Assembly (NCBI RefSeq): GCF_011682055.1
Contig: NZ_JAAQOM010000001.1
Location: 310,001 to 374,000 of the forward strand
Origin: Telluria antibiotica
GTDB lineage: Bacteria; Pseudomonadota; Gammaproteobacteria; Burkholderiales; Burkholderiaceae_D
Reading direction: 5' to 3'
Length of the DNA: 64,000 bases
Positions 62,195 to 64,000 of this stretch are shown here, piece by piece. A program made the position numbers and the translations under genes. Positions within the stretch are counted from its first letter, which is position 1. Each line of letters begins with the position of its first letter. The notes beneath the pieces were generated by a model. It ran no database searches. It was not told where the DNA came from and was given only the letters and a program-made list of their open reading frames with translations.

Positions 62195-64000
62195 AGACCG
62201 CGATGCAGCGCCTTCCTGTTGTCGTCCGCGGTATCGCGCTGGCCGTCCTGCTGGCCGGCGCGAGCGGCGCGGCCGCGCGCGACGCCCCGCGGCGCACGAC
62301 GCCGTTGACCGACCGCTGGACGTTCGTGCAGGACGATGCGTTGCCCGACACCGCCGCCGTCAACGCGGACGGCACCGGCTGGCAATCCGTCGCCCTGCCG
62401 CATACGTGGAACCAGGTCGACGCCGCGAGTACGGCGCAGACCGGCCCGGACAGCAAGCCCTACAAGCGCGGGCGCGGCTGGTATCGCCTCGAATTCGAAC
62501 GGGGCACCGCGCCCGCGAACGCCTGGCTGCAATTCGACGGCGCCAGCATCGTTGCCGACGTGTGGCTGAACGGCCACTACCTGGGCCGCCACCGCGGCGC
62601 GTTCACGGCGTTCCGCTTCGACGTCACCGGCAAGCTCACCGCTGGCCGCAACGTCCTGCTGGTCAAGGTCGACAACAGCGCGCCCGTGCACGGCGAGGAC
62701 CCGACCGCCGTCGCGCCGCTCGGCGGCGACTTCAACATGGCGGGGGGCCTGTACCGCGGCGTGTCCCTGGTCGAAACGCCGGCGCGCGCGCACCTCGCGC
62801 TGGCCGACCATGGCGCAGGTGGCGTGTACGCGGACACGATCGCCCTCGCCCGCGACCGCGCACGGCTGCGCGTGCGCGCCGACGTCGAGGACGACCGGGC
62901 GCTGCGCACCGGGCTGGCACTGCGAGCGGCCCTGGTCGACACGGCCGGCCGGACCGTGGCGGCGGCACGCCGGGCGCTGCCGGCCGCGGGGCGCGCCCGC
63001 GCCGAGCTGGCCCTGGACGTCGTCCGCCCCCATGTGTGGCAGGGCGTGCACGATCCCTACCTGTACCGCCTGCGCGTCGACCTGGTCGACGGCGCCGGCC
63101 GCCTGCTAGACCGGGTCGAACACCCGTTCGGCATTCGCCAATACCGCTTCGACGCGCAGGCCGGCCTGTTCCTGAACGGCCGCCCGCTGCGCCTGCACGG
63201 CGTGAACCTGCACCAGGACTGGCAGGACAAGGCGTGGGCCATCGGTCCGCGCGAGATCGACACCTCCCTTGCCCTCGTGCGCGAGATGGGCGCGAATGCC
63301 GTCCGGCTGGCCCACTACCCGTACACCGCCCACGCCTACGACGCAGCCGACCGGCTCGGTCTCGTCGTGTGGTCGGAACTGCCCTTTGTCGAGCGCAGCC
63401 TGACGCCGGCGGAATGCAAGGCGGGCGCGCCGATCCCGCCGGCCTTCCTCGACAACCTGGACGAGCAGCTGCGCGAGATGGTGCGCCAGCAGTACAACCA
63501 CCCCGGCATCGCCACGTGGTCGATCGCCAACGAAGTCGCGATGGGCGGCACGTGCCGTGGCGCCGACACCGTGACGCCGGTCCTGCGCCGCCTGCACGCT
63601 CTGGCGAAGCGGGAGGACCCGCGCCGCCCGACGACGCTCGCGGACTTCAACGAGGACTATCCGGTCGTCGGCCCGATGTTCCCCGTGCTTCCGACTGGCG
63701 GCATCACCGACATCTGGGCCGTGAACCACTATCACCTGTGGTACTACCCCGGGGACGGCGACGCGTTCGGCGCTGCGCTCGACCGTTTCCACGCGAAGTA
63801 TCCGGCGCAGCCGCTCGGCGTGTCCGAATACGGCGCCGGCGCGGCGCTGTCGCACCAGACCGACAATCCGCTCGGCGGCCGGGTCGGCAGCATGGACATG
63901 CACGGACGCACCCGCGTCGTCTGGCAGCCGGAGGGCTACGCGAACCATGTGCACGAGCAGATTTACGCGGCACTGGCCGGGCGCCGTTACCTGTGGGGCA
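62191..64000 (+). CDS. GH2 family glycosidase (beta-galactosidase-like), 3' end missing
   Basis: The first 603 codons of a gene that runs off the right edge, starting at the ATGA shared with the esterase stop. After a signal peptide (about 1-29) come the GH2 sugar-binding domain (WQSVALPHTWNQVDA, GRGWYRLEFERG, WLNGHYLGRHRGAFTAFRFD), immunoglobulin-like domain, and TIM barrel: FLNGRPLRLHGVNLHQDWQD, VREMGANAVRLAHYPYTAHA, acid/base Glu448 in WSIANEVAMGG and probable nucleophile Glu546 in LGVSEYGAGAA. The substrate could be a beta-galactoside or beta-glucuronide. Confidence 0.9.
   Translation, partial: MKTAMQRLPVVVRGIALAVLLAGASGAAARDAPRRTTPLTDRWTFVQDDALPDTAAVNADGTGWQSVALPHTWNQVDAASTAQTGPDSKPYKRGRGWYRLEFERGTAPANAWLQFDGASIVADVWLNGHYLGRHRGAFTAFRFDVTGKLTAGRNVLLVKVDNSAPVHGEDPTAVAPLGGDFNMAGGLYRGVSLVETPARAHLALADHGAGGVYADTIALARDRARLRVRADVEDDRALRTGLALRAALVDTAGRTVAAARRALPAAGRARAELALDVVRPHVWQGVHDPYLYRLRVDLVDGAGRLLDRVEHPFGIRQYRFDAQAGLFLNGRPLRLHGVNLHQDWQDKAWAIGPREIDTSLALVREMGANAVRLAHYPYTAHAYDAADRLGLVVWSELPFVERSLTPAECKAGAPIPPAFLDNLDEQLREMVRQQYNHPGIATWSIANEVAMGGTCRGADTVTPVLRRLHALAKREDPRRPTTLADFNEDYPVVGPMFPVLPTGGITDIWAVNHYHLWYYPGDGDAFGAALDRFHAKYPAQPLGVSEYGAGAALSHQTDNPLGGRVGSMDMHGRTRVVWQPEGYANHVHEQIYAALAGRRYLWG

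Noticed and set aside
39690..64000. Prophage, transposon or integrase inside the putative island
   Set aside because: No integrase, transposase, phage structural or conjugation gene is present; any integrase must lie beyond the window.
1..64000. rRNA or tRNA genes
   Set aside because: No cloverleaf-like segment or rRNA signature was noticed on either strand by eye; an RNA search was not possible.

Overview
The window reads as chromosome of a high-GC betaproteobacterium, most likely Oxalobacteraceae (Massilia/Duganella/Janthinobacterium-like). This rests on overall gene style, Wzx/Wzy-type exopolysaccharide genes, abundant LysR regulators, TonB receptors and GTAGGGTGGGC-type intergenic repeats; it is an inference, because no rRNA or other phylogenetic marker is present.

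Layout. (1) 0-4.9 kb: the 5' end of an efflux adaptor, then a LysR regulator divergent from a five-gene operon (MBL-like protein, two NTF2/SnoaL-like proteins, a cytoplasmic DsbA-like protein, an alpha/beta hydrolase). (2) 4.9-10.8 kb: a decaying segment. A flavodoxin-like gene is followed by a frameshifted, truncated phosphotransferase-like gene that runs head-on into a truncated, frameshifted macB, whose partner macA carries an in-frame amber codon; small genes follow. (3) 10.8-17.5 kb: an internally duplicated Cys-rich protein of unknown function, a PAS-HK-REC-HPt hybrid kinase with a NarL-type regulator, and a Crp/Fnr regulator translationally coupled to a polysaccharide deacetylase. (4) 17.5-36.8 kb: a co-oriented exopolysaccharide locus with ECF sigma factor, Wza-like exporter, Wzc-like chain-length protein whose kinase motifs are all lost, WbpM-like dehydratase, wbpA-wbpB-wbpD-wbpE-like genes for UDP-2,3-diacetamido-glucuronate, flippase, polymerase, glycosyltransferases, a second aminotransferase and an initiating sugar transferase. 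(5) 37-39.4 kb: a secreted beta-helix lipoprotein made of two tandem copies of one module. (6) 39.6-64 kb: a catabolic locus whose left edge carries a guaA-like 3' end (IEWE-stop) and terminator, suggesting an island integrated in guaA and extending beyond the right end.

The catabolic region is the most interesting part. A minus-strand set encodes an MFS transporter, HbpS/GlcG-like protein, amidohydrolase, extradiol dioxygenase-like VOC protein, FAH-family hydrolase, MhpA-like FAD hydroxylase, GH1 beta-glucosidase, a second amidohydrolase, an esterase, a NodD-like LysR regulator and an ABM-domain protein. A divergent plus-strand operon encodes a TonB receptor, GH106 alpha-L-rhamnosidase, nucleoside-hydrolase-like protein, esterase and GH2 enzyme. 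Next to them sit pcaI-pcaJ-pcaF-like genes with an IclR regulator. Together they suggest import of a rhamnosylated and glucosylated plant phenolic (a flavonoid glycoside fits well), stripping of its sugars, hydroxylation and ring cleavage of the aglycone, and funnelling of fragments through the beta-ketoadipate pathway. A GATA-N5-TATC dyad occurs twice in the divergent promoter region and once before the esterase/regulator unit, which may tie the operons into one regulon.

A second possible regulatory thread is a Crp/Fnr-type dyad, TTTGA(C/T)-N4-(C/G)TCA, in five intergenic regions: before flavodoxin, macA, the crp/fnr gene itself, wbpM and the beta-helix gene. All functions are read from sequence and memory of families; no search or computation was run.
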